From Aquarana catesbeiana (lineage: Eukaryota; Chordata; Amphibia; Anura; Ranidae), in the NCBI RefSeq assembly GCF_042186555.1, contig NC_133328.1, positions 336,344,539-336,408,538 of the forward strand: 64,000 nt of DNA. Direction: 5' to 3'. A program made the position numbers and the translations under genes. The notes under the pieces are model-generated. The model worked only from the letters and a program-made list of their open reading frames with translations, ran no database searches and had not been told where the DNA came from. This document shows positions 55,875 through 64,000 of the stretch, piece after piece (the stretch's first letter is position 1; each line of letters starts with the position of its first letter).

Positions 55875-58800
55875 TGTGGTCCTTGGTCTGTGAGGATGGC
55901 AGTTCGGGTTGCTTTGAGTACTTCAAATGGTCCTTGGTAGATGGGCCCTGGTACCTTCCTTGCTGCAAGCTGCTTTATCAAGACTTTGTCACCGGGTATG
56001 AAGGGGTGTGTAGGTTCTGTGGAAAGAGGAGGAAAAGTGACAGCTACCCTGTCATAGTTTTCAGTAAGGCTACTTACCAGATGTTTCATGTGCTCTTCCT
56101 GTAAGGAATAAAGATTAACCTCCTCTCCCTCAATTGCTTTCTTTTGGGCCGGCCTTCCCATTAGTATTTCATATGGGGATAAGCCTGTCCTACTGTGGGG
56201 GTGGTTCTTATCTGGAAGAGGACCCCTGGCAGGTATTTTAGCCAGTCCTTCATGGTACCGTTAGTAGCCTTTTTTAATTTGTCCTTGATTGTTCTATTCA
56301 TTCTTTCCACTACCCCTGAACTCTGTGGGTGGTATGGTATGTGTAGCTTCCACTGTATCCCTAATACCCTTGTCAATTCTTTCACCAGTTTTGAAGTAAA
56401 TGCTGGACCTTGGTCAGAGTATATGGTGGTAGGAAGTCCGTATCGACTGATCCAATGATTGATCAGACACTGGGCTGCAATGCCTGCGGTTTCCCCTGTA
56501 ACGGGTATTGCCTCTGGCCAAACTGAAAATTTGTCCACCATCACGCACAAATATTTGAGGTTACCTCTCTGCCTGGGCATATGTGTGAAATCAAACTGTA
56601 AGTCTTGTAGTGGGCCTAATGGTGGTGGCAAATGTCCATGTTTCCCATGTTGGGGGCCCTGAACATTGTTCTGAGCACAAGTCAGACAGGAGGAGACAAG
56701 CTGTTGTACTAATTCATATGCCTTGCGTGTGCTAAAACAGTCTTCATACTTTTTTAAGAGTGGTCTGGGTCCTATATGTCCTGGGCCGTGGAGATAAGAC
56801 AGCAATAGGGGTGCTGCTGCTCTAGGTATCCCTATGACTCCCTCCTTGTTTGTCCAGAGACCTGTAGGGTCTCTGGTCAAACCTGAATCGCTCCAGTAGT
56901 CCAGGTCATCAGCCGATGCCTGTTTTTGCAAGAGTGCAGATGTGTGTTGGAACGAGGGGGTGTTAAAGTCATTCTGGAATAATAGGAGCTTTGTGTCATG
57001 TGGTTGTGGCTGTCTTTCTGCTGCAGCTTTTGCTACTCTGTCTGCTAGAGCGTTTCCCTGTGACTCTAGGGATCCGTCAGTGGCATGTCCCTTAACTTTG
57101 ACAATGTTTAATTTATCAGGCTGTTGTATTGCGTTAATTAGATCGTACACATAACCACTGTTATTTATTTTTTTGTTATCTGCGGTGCGGAATCCGCGCC
57201 TAAACCAGATCATACAATAATCGTGCGCAACCCCGAATGCGTACCTGCTGTCTGTGTAAATGTTCACCTTTTTTCCTTTGTGTATTAAACATGCCCTGGT
57301 GAGTGCATACAGCTCAGCTTGTTGTGCGGAGGTTGCGCCAGTAAGGTAACCATCTTCTAGAATGAGATCCGGTAGCATTACCACCGAATAGCCTGTTTTG
57401 TATTGATTATCTGCTGGACATGTGCAGCTACCATCTATAAAGACGTTAGGGTAGTCTGGATTAGGCAGATCAGTGAGATCTCTTCGAGGTGCTGTGACAG
57501 TGAGAAGTTCTTGTGTACAGTCATGACAGTCTTGGGGAGTGACTGGGAGTTTTAGCAGAGCGTGTAAGAGTTCGATTGCCGGTGTTACTTCAGCACAGCT
57601 TTTGACAGTTAAGTTGTGTGTGTTTGTAAGAATGATTTCATACCCTGATGAACGTTGTGTAGTCATGTGTTGGGTGTTCATGTTTTGTAACAAATGGAGG
57701 ACACTGTGTGATGTGTATAGGGTGGTTGGAGTCCCTAGAGTGATCTTTTGTGCTTCTTTTATGGTCATTGCACAGGCTGCCAGCGCTTGTAAGCAGCCCA
57801 GCATCCCTTGGACTGTCACTGGTAGTTTCTTTGAGATGTAGGCTACGGAGCGGTAGTGGGTGCCATGCATTTGGGCTAAAACTGCAGCAAAGGCATGACC
57901 CCTGACCACACAGTATAGGGCATAGGGCTTTTCATAATTTGGCAAGCCAAGGGCCGGAGCCAAGGCCAGTGATTTCAAAAGAATTTGAAAGGCTTCAGTC
58001 ATTTCTGGGGTGTATGTGATCAGCTTCGGTGCCTGTGCTGTTGTAGCCTGCCTTAGCAGAGAGTCATAGTAGGAACAATCAGGTATCCACTGCCTGCAGT
58101 ATACTATTGAACCTAGGAAGGACAATAGTGACGCTTTGTCCTTTGGTGGGCCGAGACAAGTGAGGGCTTCGACCCATTTTGGAGACACCATCCGTGTTCC
58201 CTCTGCAATGACGCACTCCAGGTACTCTACCTGCTCTTGGGCCCACTGAATCTTCTTTCTCGATGCCAGGTGACCCTTGAGTGCTAGGTGCGATATCAGA
58301 CTCTCGGAATTGACCTCACATTGTGCCCTGCTTTCACTACATATCAGTAGATCATCAACATACTGCAAGAGTGTGGATTTCATTGGGGGGACCCAGTCAT
58401 CTAAGGTGGCTTTAAGCACCATTGAGAAGGCGGCCGGACTGTCCACATAACCTTGCGGAAGCCTGGTCCAGGTTAGCTGCTGGCCAATGGCCAGTTCGGT
58501 GGACCATGTGAAAGAGAAAATGTTTTGGAAGTCCTCATGCACTTCTATACTGAAAAATGCATTTGACAGGTCTAGTACCGTGTATATGGAGGACCGTGCA
58601 GGAATATTGATGAATATTCCTGTAATGTCTGCCACTAGTGGGGGTAAGGGTTGTATGCTTTTGTTGACTACCCTAAGATCCTGCACCATCCTCCATTCCC
58701 CGTTAGCCTTCCTTACTGGATTAACTGGTGTGTTCCAGGGACTAATGATAGGCCTTAGAATACCTAATCCTAGGTATTCTTCTATCAGGGGCTGAAGTCC

Positions 58801-59388
58801 CATGATCTTTTCTTTTGGCAAAGGGTATTGTTTATGGAATGTGGGTACCGTGTCTGGTTTGAAGGTGGGTACATATGGTGTACAAGGTATGTGTCCTACA
58901 TCAGTTTTGGACTTTGCCCAGATGGGATGTATTTCTAAGTATGTAGGAACTGACATGAAGTAACACAGAAAATCTTGTCTTTTTGGCATCTGTAAATCAC
59001 AGTGAGGGGATTTGGCAATAATCCCTCCTTCTGCTGTAAAAGTTATATTCAGTTTCAATTTAGACATTAGGTCCCTGCCCATTAGGCATAGATGACATTG
59101 TGGTAGTATTGCAAACTTAGATTTGGTTAACACTCTCTTCTGTAAGTCACAGACCTCTAGGAGAGGTGTAATTTTGTGTACCACATCAGTTCCATTGATC
59201 CCTATAGAGCAACCCTCCGTACAATCTTCACATAAAAATTTCTCATTGTTTAGGCAACTTGTCGTGGCTCCTGAATCGAGCATTAGGTTGACCACTTGAC
59301 CCTTGATCTTAAGGGTCACTTGTGGTAAGATTTTCCAATGATCTGTAAACATGTGAAGTACCAGGGCTGGAACCTGCTCTGGGCATCC
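55667..59388 (-). pseudogene. pol: Pro-Pol: protease, RT, RNase H, integrase (one frameshift)
   Basis: The frame follows gag directly after UAG. With residue 1 at the Met codon 59,352: protease DSGA at 26-29 and GRDLM flap-side motif; RT with RLPQGY and YVDD at 331-334; RNase H with Asp near 640 (FIDGSC), ELYAL and TDSRYA; integrase with an HHCC region (HGPGH...CLTCAQ) and D921, D979, E1015 (D-35-E). The main frame stops at 56,161. The integrase C-terminal domain (GDKVLIKQLAARKVPGPIYQ, WIHTSRIK) continues to 55,667 in another frame. The break is a one-base loss at about 56,184-56,190, before the usual SPYEILMGR block. Everything else is intact. Confidence 0.92.
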
Positions 59389-59391
59389 CTA
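59353..59391 (-). promoter_or_regulatory. Gag-Pol UAG readthrough site
   Basis: Gag ends in ...CAA UAG GGA; the next 12 codons stay open in the same frame and lead into the protease. An in-frame UAG followed by a G-starting codon is the arrangement used for translational readthrough in gammaretroviruses. A downstream pseudoknot was not verified. Confidence 0.75.
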
Positions 59392-61479
59392 TTGTCTAAA
59401 TGGGTTATTGTTTGAATGTCCAGAATTACCTGGCCAATTCATTTGGACCCTCTGCGGGGTTTTGGTGTTTGTTTGGTTGGGTTGGTCATTTCTAGGGTTT
59501 GGTCTAGTCTGACTATGTGTCCTGTCTGAATTGTATCCTCTACCCCGTCCCCTTTGAGGTGGGCCATTACCTCGTCTGGGTCTGTATCCTCTCCTATGTG
59601 GGCAGTCTGATTTCCAATGTGATAGGTCCCCACAATTGAAACAACCCTGGTCAGTTTGTTGAATATTATCTCTGTTTTGGTATTGTTGTCTGTATGCATA
59701 AGTGGGCATTGGAAGAGAAGTACACATCGGTGTGATTTCTTGTTTTATGGCAGAGTCCTCCACTATTGTAAAGAGTCCTCCTTTTGAATTAAAGACACCA
59801 GATGCTGCCCTTGTTTGTATGTCTTCCACAAATACCTTTGCTGCCTGTGTCGCCCAGTTAGTGTTTACCAGTTTTATAATTTGGGCAGACTTGGGGTCCC
59901 CATTGTTCATTGCCGTACTGACAAATAAGGGGTCACTGTCTATTCCACATGATACATAAATTTTATACAATCGTATGACAAAGGAATGAAAAGATTCCCC
60001 GGGCAACTGTTTACACGAGATTAGATCATTGATTGGCGTTTCAGGTCTATAAGCCTTCCTCCAGGCAGCCAACAATGATGCCCAAAATTGTTCCCAATCC
60101 TCCCCCGCTTGATATAGTTTACTTTCAGTTACCCATGCGTTTATTGTAATCTCGGCTGTACTGTCAGGATCTACTGCATTAATGATAATCTGTAGATCCT
60201 CCGCTGACATTCTTCCACCCAAGCAGTATCTTTTTAAAAAATTAACTGCTTGTTTTGGATCCTTATTAGGCTTGGGGCAAGTGTCTTTTATTTCTTTAAT
60301 TGTTCCCAAGGGTAGAGGGATCTGAAATTGAGCAGTGCCCATGGTGATGAGGGGGAACATTGCTTGGGCACTATTTTCAGGGGTTTGGGCTTGGGACGTT
60401 GTCTTGGGTTCAGCTAAAAGGGCAACGGTTTCTGTTACCACCATGGGAAGTGATGCCTTGTCTAGTGCCTCGGGTACTTGTGCTTCTGCATTTTTTGTAT
60501 CGCTGTCCTCATCCTCTGAAGATTCTAATTCTTCTGTCAATTCACTGTCACTCTCATCTGCCCCATGTTTGCTAATTATGTCCTGATATTTCTGTTTTGC
60601 CGCTCGAGTAATCATTTGACCTTCCTCGTCTATTTCCCGTAATATTTTTTCTGAATCTCTTAGTAACCTTTTTATTTCGTTCTGTCTTGTCCTTTTTTGT
60701 TTCTTATGTTCTACCTTGGTTTTAGCTATCTCTAGGTGTTTATCTACTGTTGTGGATAGCTTATCCATGGTTGTAACATATTCTTTAATTGCTAGCCTCT
60801 GATTTTCTTGTTCTTCTAACCAATGAGTACCCTTTTCCTCAGCTATCGCCAATAATCCCCCCAGTGTTAGTTCTAAGGAGGGATATAATTTCTTTTTCTG
60901 TTTATCTGTTTTAGTTGTTTCTATGGGGGTCTCAGGATTCACTAGTTTAATTGTTTCTATGGGAGTCTCTGCGCTCTCTGGGTTAATTGTTTCTATGGGG
61001 GTCTCAGGGTTCCCAGGTCCCTCCTTAGGATGGTCAATTTTGGGAAACACATAAGGAGGTGGGGCGGAATAGGAATCATAAAAAGGATTACAAGGCTTTG
61101 GAGCGTCTACAGGTGGATCAGGTGCTGTGGGAAAACGTAAGGGGTTTTTGTATATAGTCTGTGGGAATTTCTTTTTATAGTCCTTCAGTGCTTTAGACCA
61201 TATTTTATAACACTCTTTCATATAATCATTGTTAGAAGGAAACGGTGGATAATTATACTGTTTGTGTTGCCCACACATTTTAATAACTTCTTCCCAATCA
61301 TTCTGGCTACAAGGGCCATAGGGAGTTAATCCTGAAATTTGCAGACTATGTGCCCGTTTTAGTACATGTGCCCAAAATGGATCAGTATAATACTTTCCAC
61401 AGTTTCCAGACACAAAATCAATTGGGGTGGGTTGTTCTGACTTACCACCAGAACTTGCATTTTCCAATTGATTTCCCAT
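59389..61479 (-). CDS. gag: Retroviral Gag polyprotein
   Basis: An intact 696-codon frame. It starts MGNQ, giving a Gly2 for N-myristoylation. A PPPY late-domain motif (SAPPPYVF) lies near residues 139-143, followed by three PETPIETI-type repeats. A charged coiled-coil region (about 215-290) and an acidic stretch precede capsid (about 365-590, containing LKRYCLGGRM and a QLPGESFHSFVIRLY region where the major homology region is expected). One CCHC knuckle, CFNCGDLSHWKSDCP, lies at about 612-626, then an Arg/Gly-rich tail. A consensus splice donor (GGTG|GTAAGT) lies 34 nt after the AUG. The intact frame and the young LTRs suggest recent function. Confidence 0.93.
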   Translation of the reverse strand: MGNQLENASSGGKSEQPTPIDFVSGNCGKYYTDPFWAHVLKRAHSLQISGLTPYGPCSQNDWEEVIKMCGQHKQYNYPPFPSNNDYMKECYKIWSKALKDYKKKFPQTIYKNPLRFPTAPDPPVDAPKPCNPFYDSYSAPPPYVFPKIDHPKEGPGNPETPIETINPESAETPIETIKLVNPETPIETTKTDKQKKKLYPSLELTLGGLLAIAEEKGTHWLEEQENQRLAIKEYVTTMDKLSTTVDKHLEIAKTKVEHKKQKRTRQNEIKRLLRDSEKILREIDEEGQMITRAAKQKYQDIISKHGADESDSELTEELESSEDEDSDTKNAEAQVPEALDKASLPMVVTETVALLAEPKTTSQAQTPENSAQAMFPLITMGTAQFQIPLPLGTIKEIKDTCPKPNKDPKQAVNFLKRYCLGGRMSAEDLQIIINAVDPDSTAEITINAWVTESKLYQAGEDWEQFWASLLAAWRKAYRPETPINDLISCKQLPGESFHSFVIRLYKIYVSCGIDSDPLFVSTAMNNGDPKSAQIIKLVNTNWATQAAKVFVEDIQTRAASGVFNSKGGLFTIVEDSAIKQEITPMCTSLPMPTYAYRQQYQNRDNIQQTDQGCFNCGDLSHWKSDCPHRRGYRPRRGNGPPQRGRGRGYNSDRTHSQTRPNPRNDQPNQTNTKTPQRVQMNWPGNSGHSNNNPFRQ
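61440..61449 (-). promoter_or_regulatory. Splice donor inside gag
   Basis: GGTG|GTAAGT on the minus strand, the intron starting at 61,445. The split leaves one base of a codon. Two acceptor candidates before env (exon starts 55,518 and 55,512, both CAG|GT) leave two bases in the env frame, so the phases match. This is the layout used by avian alpharetroviruses, in which Env begins with Gag codons. Confidence 0.55.
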
Positions 61480-61556
61480 TATTCATACAAATCTCTATAA
61501 TCACAGACCAACAATGAATTAGGACAGACAGTATAAGGTTGTTTATAGTGATTTTC
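61480..61556. other. Leader just upstream of gag with L1 target duplication
   Basis: TTTATAGTGATTTTC (61,542-61,556) is one copy of the L1 target duplication. On the minus strand a TAATG overlap occurs at the gag AUG: the stop of the frame that would continue the leader ORF overlaps the gag start. Confidence 0.7.
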
Positions 61557-63205
61557 GTTTCATTATTTTTCATTGAAATTTTCATATAAACAACAGTATA
61601 ACAGTACATCCATATACAGTTACAAATATTCCTTAGTTGCTTCTGCGAATGCATCCAACACGTAATTCGACATATCACGGTGTACACTTTATACTAACTT
61701 TTAACCGAGTTAAATTGAGTATTACAAAATATTTTCTTGTATTCAGAAGAATGGGACCAGGACAGGGAGCCTCCCCCCCAGACACCCCATCTGGGAACAA
61801 ACTGTGTCCGAAGAGGTACTCCCCCTCCCCCCCATGTTCTTAATTATATTCCAGTTGTTAGAACAATTATTTCTTGCAACTCCCAATTCCACTCCATATT
61901 TTGTATTGTAAATACTTATTTGTACTGGTGCAATGTAACATAGAATTGCTAACAAAGCTCAACATAAAAAAAAAAAAATGAAGTCAAATATACGGCTGAG
62001 TGTTTAAGCTTTCACTTAACACGTTCTTACAGATTAAAGAGAAAATAATAAGAAAGGAAGAAAAGGTGAAAATAAAAACTATAAAAAATTATAAAATAAA
62101 GAAACGTAGAACCAAACATAAGATTGCAATGACAACATCTTACCACCAAATGAGGTTTTAGTTATTATGTCCATACCAGATTGTTAATGAGAAGCCTCTG
62201 GAACTCTTGCACACCATGGAGCCCATTCACTCTTTAATTTTGCCATTGAAGTAATGGAATGAGCAAAAAAGTTTTCATATTGGTAGTGGGTATTTACTCT
62301 ATTTATTACTTCACTAATATTTGGTATACTATTTGATTTCCATTTTGAAGTGATGGATAACCGTACTGCTATTAATATGTGAGTAGTTAAACGTCTGTAA
62401 TTTATCGGTATTTTATCTATTCCTAAGTTGAGAAGAGCTAATGCAGGAGTGGGAGAAAAGACAATTCCAGTAATTTTTGCTAGTAGAGAGAAAACCGAGT
62501 TCCAGAAGCTTCTTACAGATTTACAATCCCACAATATGTGAAATATCGTTCCCTTGCTACCGCAATTTCGCCAACATTGTATATCAGAGCTATGAAAGAT
62601 TTGTGAGATTCTCATCGGTGTTAGGTAGCTTCTATATAGCAATTTAAGGGACATATCCCAGTGGTTAGTACAATGGGAATATAAATGGTTAGCTTGAATG
62701 GCTTTGTTCCACTCTGATAAAGCAAATTTACTCCTAAGGTCTCTTTCCCAGTTTAGCATACTAGCAGTTTTAGTTTGATTATGTGTGTTTTGCAGATATT
62801 TGTAGAACCATGTAAGACCATTAGGTTTGTTGAAAGAGGTGGATATGTATGTCCACACTTCAGGGTTGTGGCTAAGAAAGGAGTGTGGATATTTAATATG
62901 ATAGTGGTGTAGCTGGATATTTGCATATGACGGTGTTGATGGGCTTTGAATTGTATATATGTCAAATTTTTTAAAAAGTTTTTTTCGTTTATTTTTAAGG
63001 AAGGGATAAGGTATTCGTACATGCCTAAGGAGATTACTCTCTTCTGTAAGGCTTTGCTGCCATCAGCTTTTGCATTAACTGTTTTCCATGCATTGACCGT
63101 TGCATTTATAGAGGGAAAGTTGGGATGAAACAATGGTCTGTTCGTTAGTGTGGCTAATAGAAGTGAAGGTAGGTCTCTGTGTTGTACTATTGCTTTTTCT
63201 ATTTA
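61557..63205 (-). mobile_element. L1-type insertion in the proviral leader
   Basis: Exact 15-bp duplications TTTATAGTGATTTTC (61,542-61,556 and 63,206-63,220) define a 1,649-bp insert. The minus strand carries the 3' end of ORF2 and a 3' UTR that shares the CCAGACACCCCATCTGGGAA segment with the other L1 copies. It is 5'-truncated, as usual. Confidence 0.9.
62184..63133 (-). pseudogene. L1 ORF2 C-terminal remnant
   Basis: The 62,184-62,858 frame (224 codons) has YRSYLTPMRISQIFHSSDIQ, then CWRNCGSKGTIFHILWDCKS and VRSFWNSVF. This is the Cys-rich C-terminal segment of L1 ORF2 (CWRC-GT-H--W-C---FW). The 62,753-63,133 frame overlaps upstream in another phase and holds the preceding part. RT itself is absent because of 5' truncation. 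Confidence 0.8.
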
Positions 63206-63484
63206 TTTATAGTGATTTTCAATCAGACTTCTGACAGCAGCTACTGTCAAATTTGGTTTTAAAGGAACCTGATTATGAATATTGAACCTTAAAGTCAAAA
63301 CCCTTGGATATCCTTTTTCAAAATAAGGTCCTTTTCCAATTCTATTAACGTAACCACGTGGACAAGTTGCTGTCAATCTTGTCCTAAATCCTTCATACAC
63401 AAACAATAATCCAAGACAACAATTATCGCAGCGTCCTGCGTGAAATCTCTCACTTTTGGTGGCCACCTTAAGTTTATCAGACAT
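63203..63484 (-). pseudogene. Pre-gag leader ORF, interrupted by L1
   Basis: A 93-codon frame starts MSDKLKVATKSERFHAGRCD, has a C-x2-CC cluster (residues 19-23) and a further Cys near 41, and is basic. Its last codons are the L1 target duplication, and its stop lies in L1 sequence. Before the insertion the frame continued for about 20 more codons to a stop overlapping the gag AUG. No homologue is recognised. Its place between LTR and gag matches that of orf C in fish epsilonretroviruses. Codon-level conservation is untested, so it may be chance. Confidence 0.45.
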
Positions 63485-63778
63485 AACTCAATACAACATA
63501 ATACAACATAGACGTTCTTGATGTCCAGTCCTATTTCTTAGTAAAATATTTACAATATTCTACCAGTCCTGGCCAACCTAGCGGGGACACTTATACAATT
63601 ATTTTCCTATTATATTTTGACGAGCTACTTGACCTTACCAGATCCGACCTTACATATTCTGAAGTCCGGTCAAGCACAAGAAAACCACCTTGCAAAAGAA
63701 ATTTAAAGAGACCTTACCTTTTTGGCTTTGGCCAAAATTCTTTTGGCTTTGACTTGACCACCGGACTTCAGAATATGT
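63485..63778 (-). promoter_or_regulatory. Leader with PBS-proximal hairpin and splice donor
   Basis: 63,651-63,674 and 63,753-63,779 are inverted repeats (TATTCTGAAGTCCGG / CCGGACTTCAGAATA core) that can form a stem of about 24 bp with a 3-nt bulge, next to the primer site. The ~78-nt loop contains a donor AAG|GTAAGG (intron start 63,717). A second CTG|GTAAGG lies near 63,634-63,642. Candidate packaging, dimerisation and splicing region. Confidence 0.6.
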
Positions 63779-63796
63779 ACCCCACTCCTGGTACCA
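63779..63796 (-). promoter_or_regulatory. Primer-binding site for tRNA-Leu(UAA)
   Basis: The minus strand reads TGGTACCAGGAGTGGGGT, a perfect 18-nt complement of the 3' end of vertebrate tRNA-Leu(UAA) plus CCA. It is separated from the LTR CA by two bases, as expected for a provirus. Confidence 0.9.
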
Positions 63797-63798
63797 TC

Positions 63799-64000
63799 TG
63801 AGAGGGTAGTGGTCAACTGGTCAACTGGTCAAGTGCGCCCCCAAACCTTTTCCTTGAGCTCGAGCTAGACTCAGACACCAAGAAGGCCTCTTCAATCGAT
63901 TGGAAAATGAGTGATATGAACGACACCACACAATTATGTTGGATATCGATAATATGATCCTTTATATTTTTCTCACATGTTATATATGACAACAATTCAT
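63799..64000 (-). mobile_element. 5' LTR, U5-side part only
   Basis: The first 202 bp of the plus strand match 52,712-52,913, with three substitutions. The rest of the LTR and the left host junction lie outside the window. Confidence 0.92.

Larger units (their letters stand above)
52712..64000 (-). mobile_element. Endogenous retrovirus, gamma/epsilon-like, 5' LTR cut by window edge
   Basis: On the minus strand the order is 5' LTR (partial), primer site for tRNA-Leu, leader with an ORF, gag, UAG, pro-pol, env, polypurine tract and 3' LTR. Gag has one CCHC knuckle. Gag and Pol share a frame separated by one UAG, and Env has SU CXXC and TM Cys motifs, pointing to class I. The leader ORF position recalls orf C of fish epsilonretroviruses, but no homology is claimed. 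Coding damage is limited to a frameshift in pol and an L1 insertion in the leader. Confidence 0.95.

Noticed and set aside
63203..63484. Leader ORF as a second chemokine
   Set aside because: It has C-x2-CC followed by one Cys, but the spacing and beta-strand motifs of chemokines are absent.

Overview
The window looks like an intergenic or intronic stretch of a large animal genome, most likely an anuran amphibian. The assignment to a frog is an inference from repeat families that I associate with ranid frogs (TTAA-flanked CCACTT elements, 'GTACACACGGTCGGA' MITEs, Tc1 and hAT relatives). I found no ordinary host exon, no tRNA or rRNA gene and no CRISPR array. Nearly everything recognisable is a mobile element or a simple repeat, often several layers deep.

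Layout. 1-5.3 kb: a minisatellite, microsatellites and one long-TIR MITE. 5.3-9.9 kb: a decayed Ty3/gypsy element on the minus strand (gag zinc knuckle, RT, RNase H, integrase remnants), split by a PIF/Harbinger-type MITE that itself carries a palindromic insert with a 16-bp target duplication. 10-15 kb: more MITEs, a foldback Tc1 copy and a tRNA-type SINE. 15.3-17.3 kb: a foldback hAT derivative. 17.6-24.6 kb: two TTAA-flanked piggyBac-like non-autonomous elements and a full-length but broken Tc1 element with a nested insertion. 24.6-27.6 kb: remnant of an LTR retroelement with a tRNA-Arg primer site. 28-38 kb: MITEs, a SINE, an L1 tail, a long palindrome and a broken piggyBac transposase. 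39,321-46,420: a complete 7.1-kb hAT transposon with a perfect 8-bp target duplication (CTGGTCTA) and a transposase frame interrupted by two stop codons and a likely 5' frameshift. 49.5-52.7 kb: an L1 with an inverted 5' part.

52,712 to the end of the window: a minus-strand endogenous retrovirus, the main object of interest. It has a 704-bp 3' LTR, polypurine tract, env, pol (one frameshift), gag, a pre-gag leader ORF, a perfect 18-nt primer site for tRNA-Leu(UAA) and the start of the 5' LTR. Gag and Pro-Pol share one frame separated by a single UAG, as in gammaretroviruses. The two LTRs differ at 3 of about 202 comparable positions, so the insertion is fairly young. A 1.65-kb L1 copy with 15-bp target duplications landed in its leader afterwards.

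The most unusual feature is env. The N-terminal ~95 residues of its 645-residue frame match the pattern of a CC chemokine (adjacent CC, third and fourth cysteines, and a segment resembling the CCL27/CCL28 branch). This is followed by a gamma-type Env with CWVC, RHKR cleavage site, C-X8-CC and a membrane anchor. A hydrophobic signal-like segment lies directly upstream in the same frame but without its own AUG. A consensus splice donor just inside gag and two candidate acceptors are in matching phase, which suggests that Env starts at the Gag AUG by splicing. I know of no described retroviral Env carrying a chemokine domain; that novelty statement rests on memory and needs a database search.
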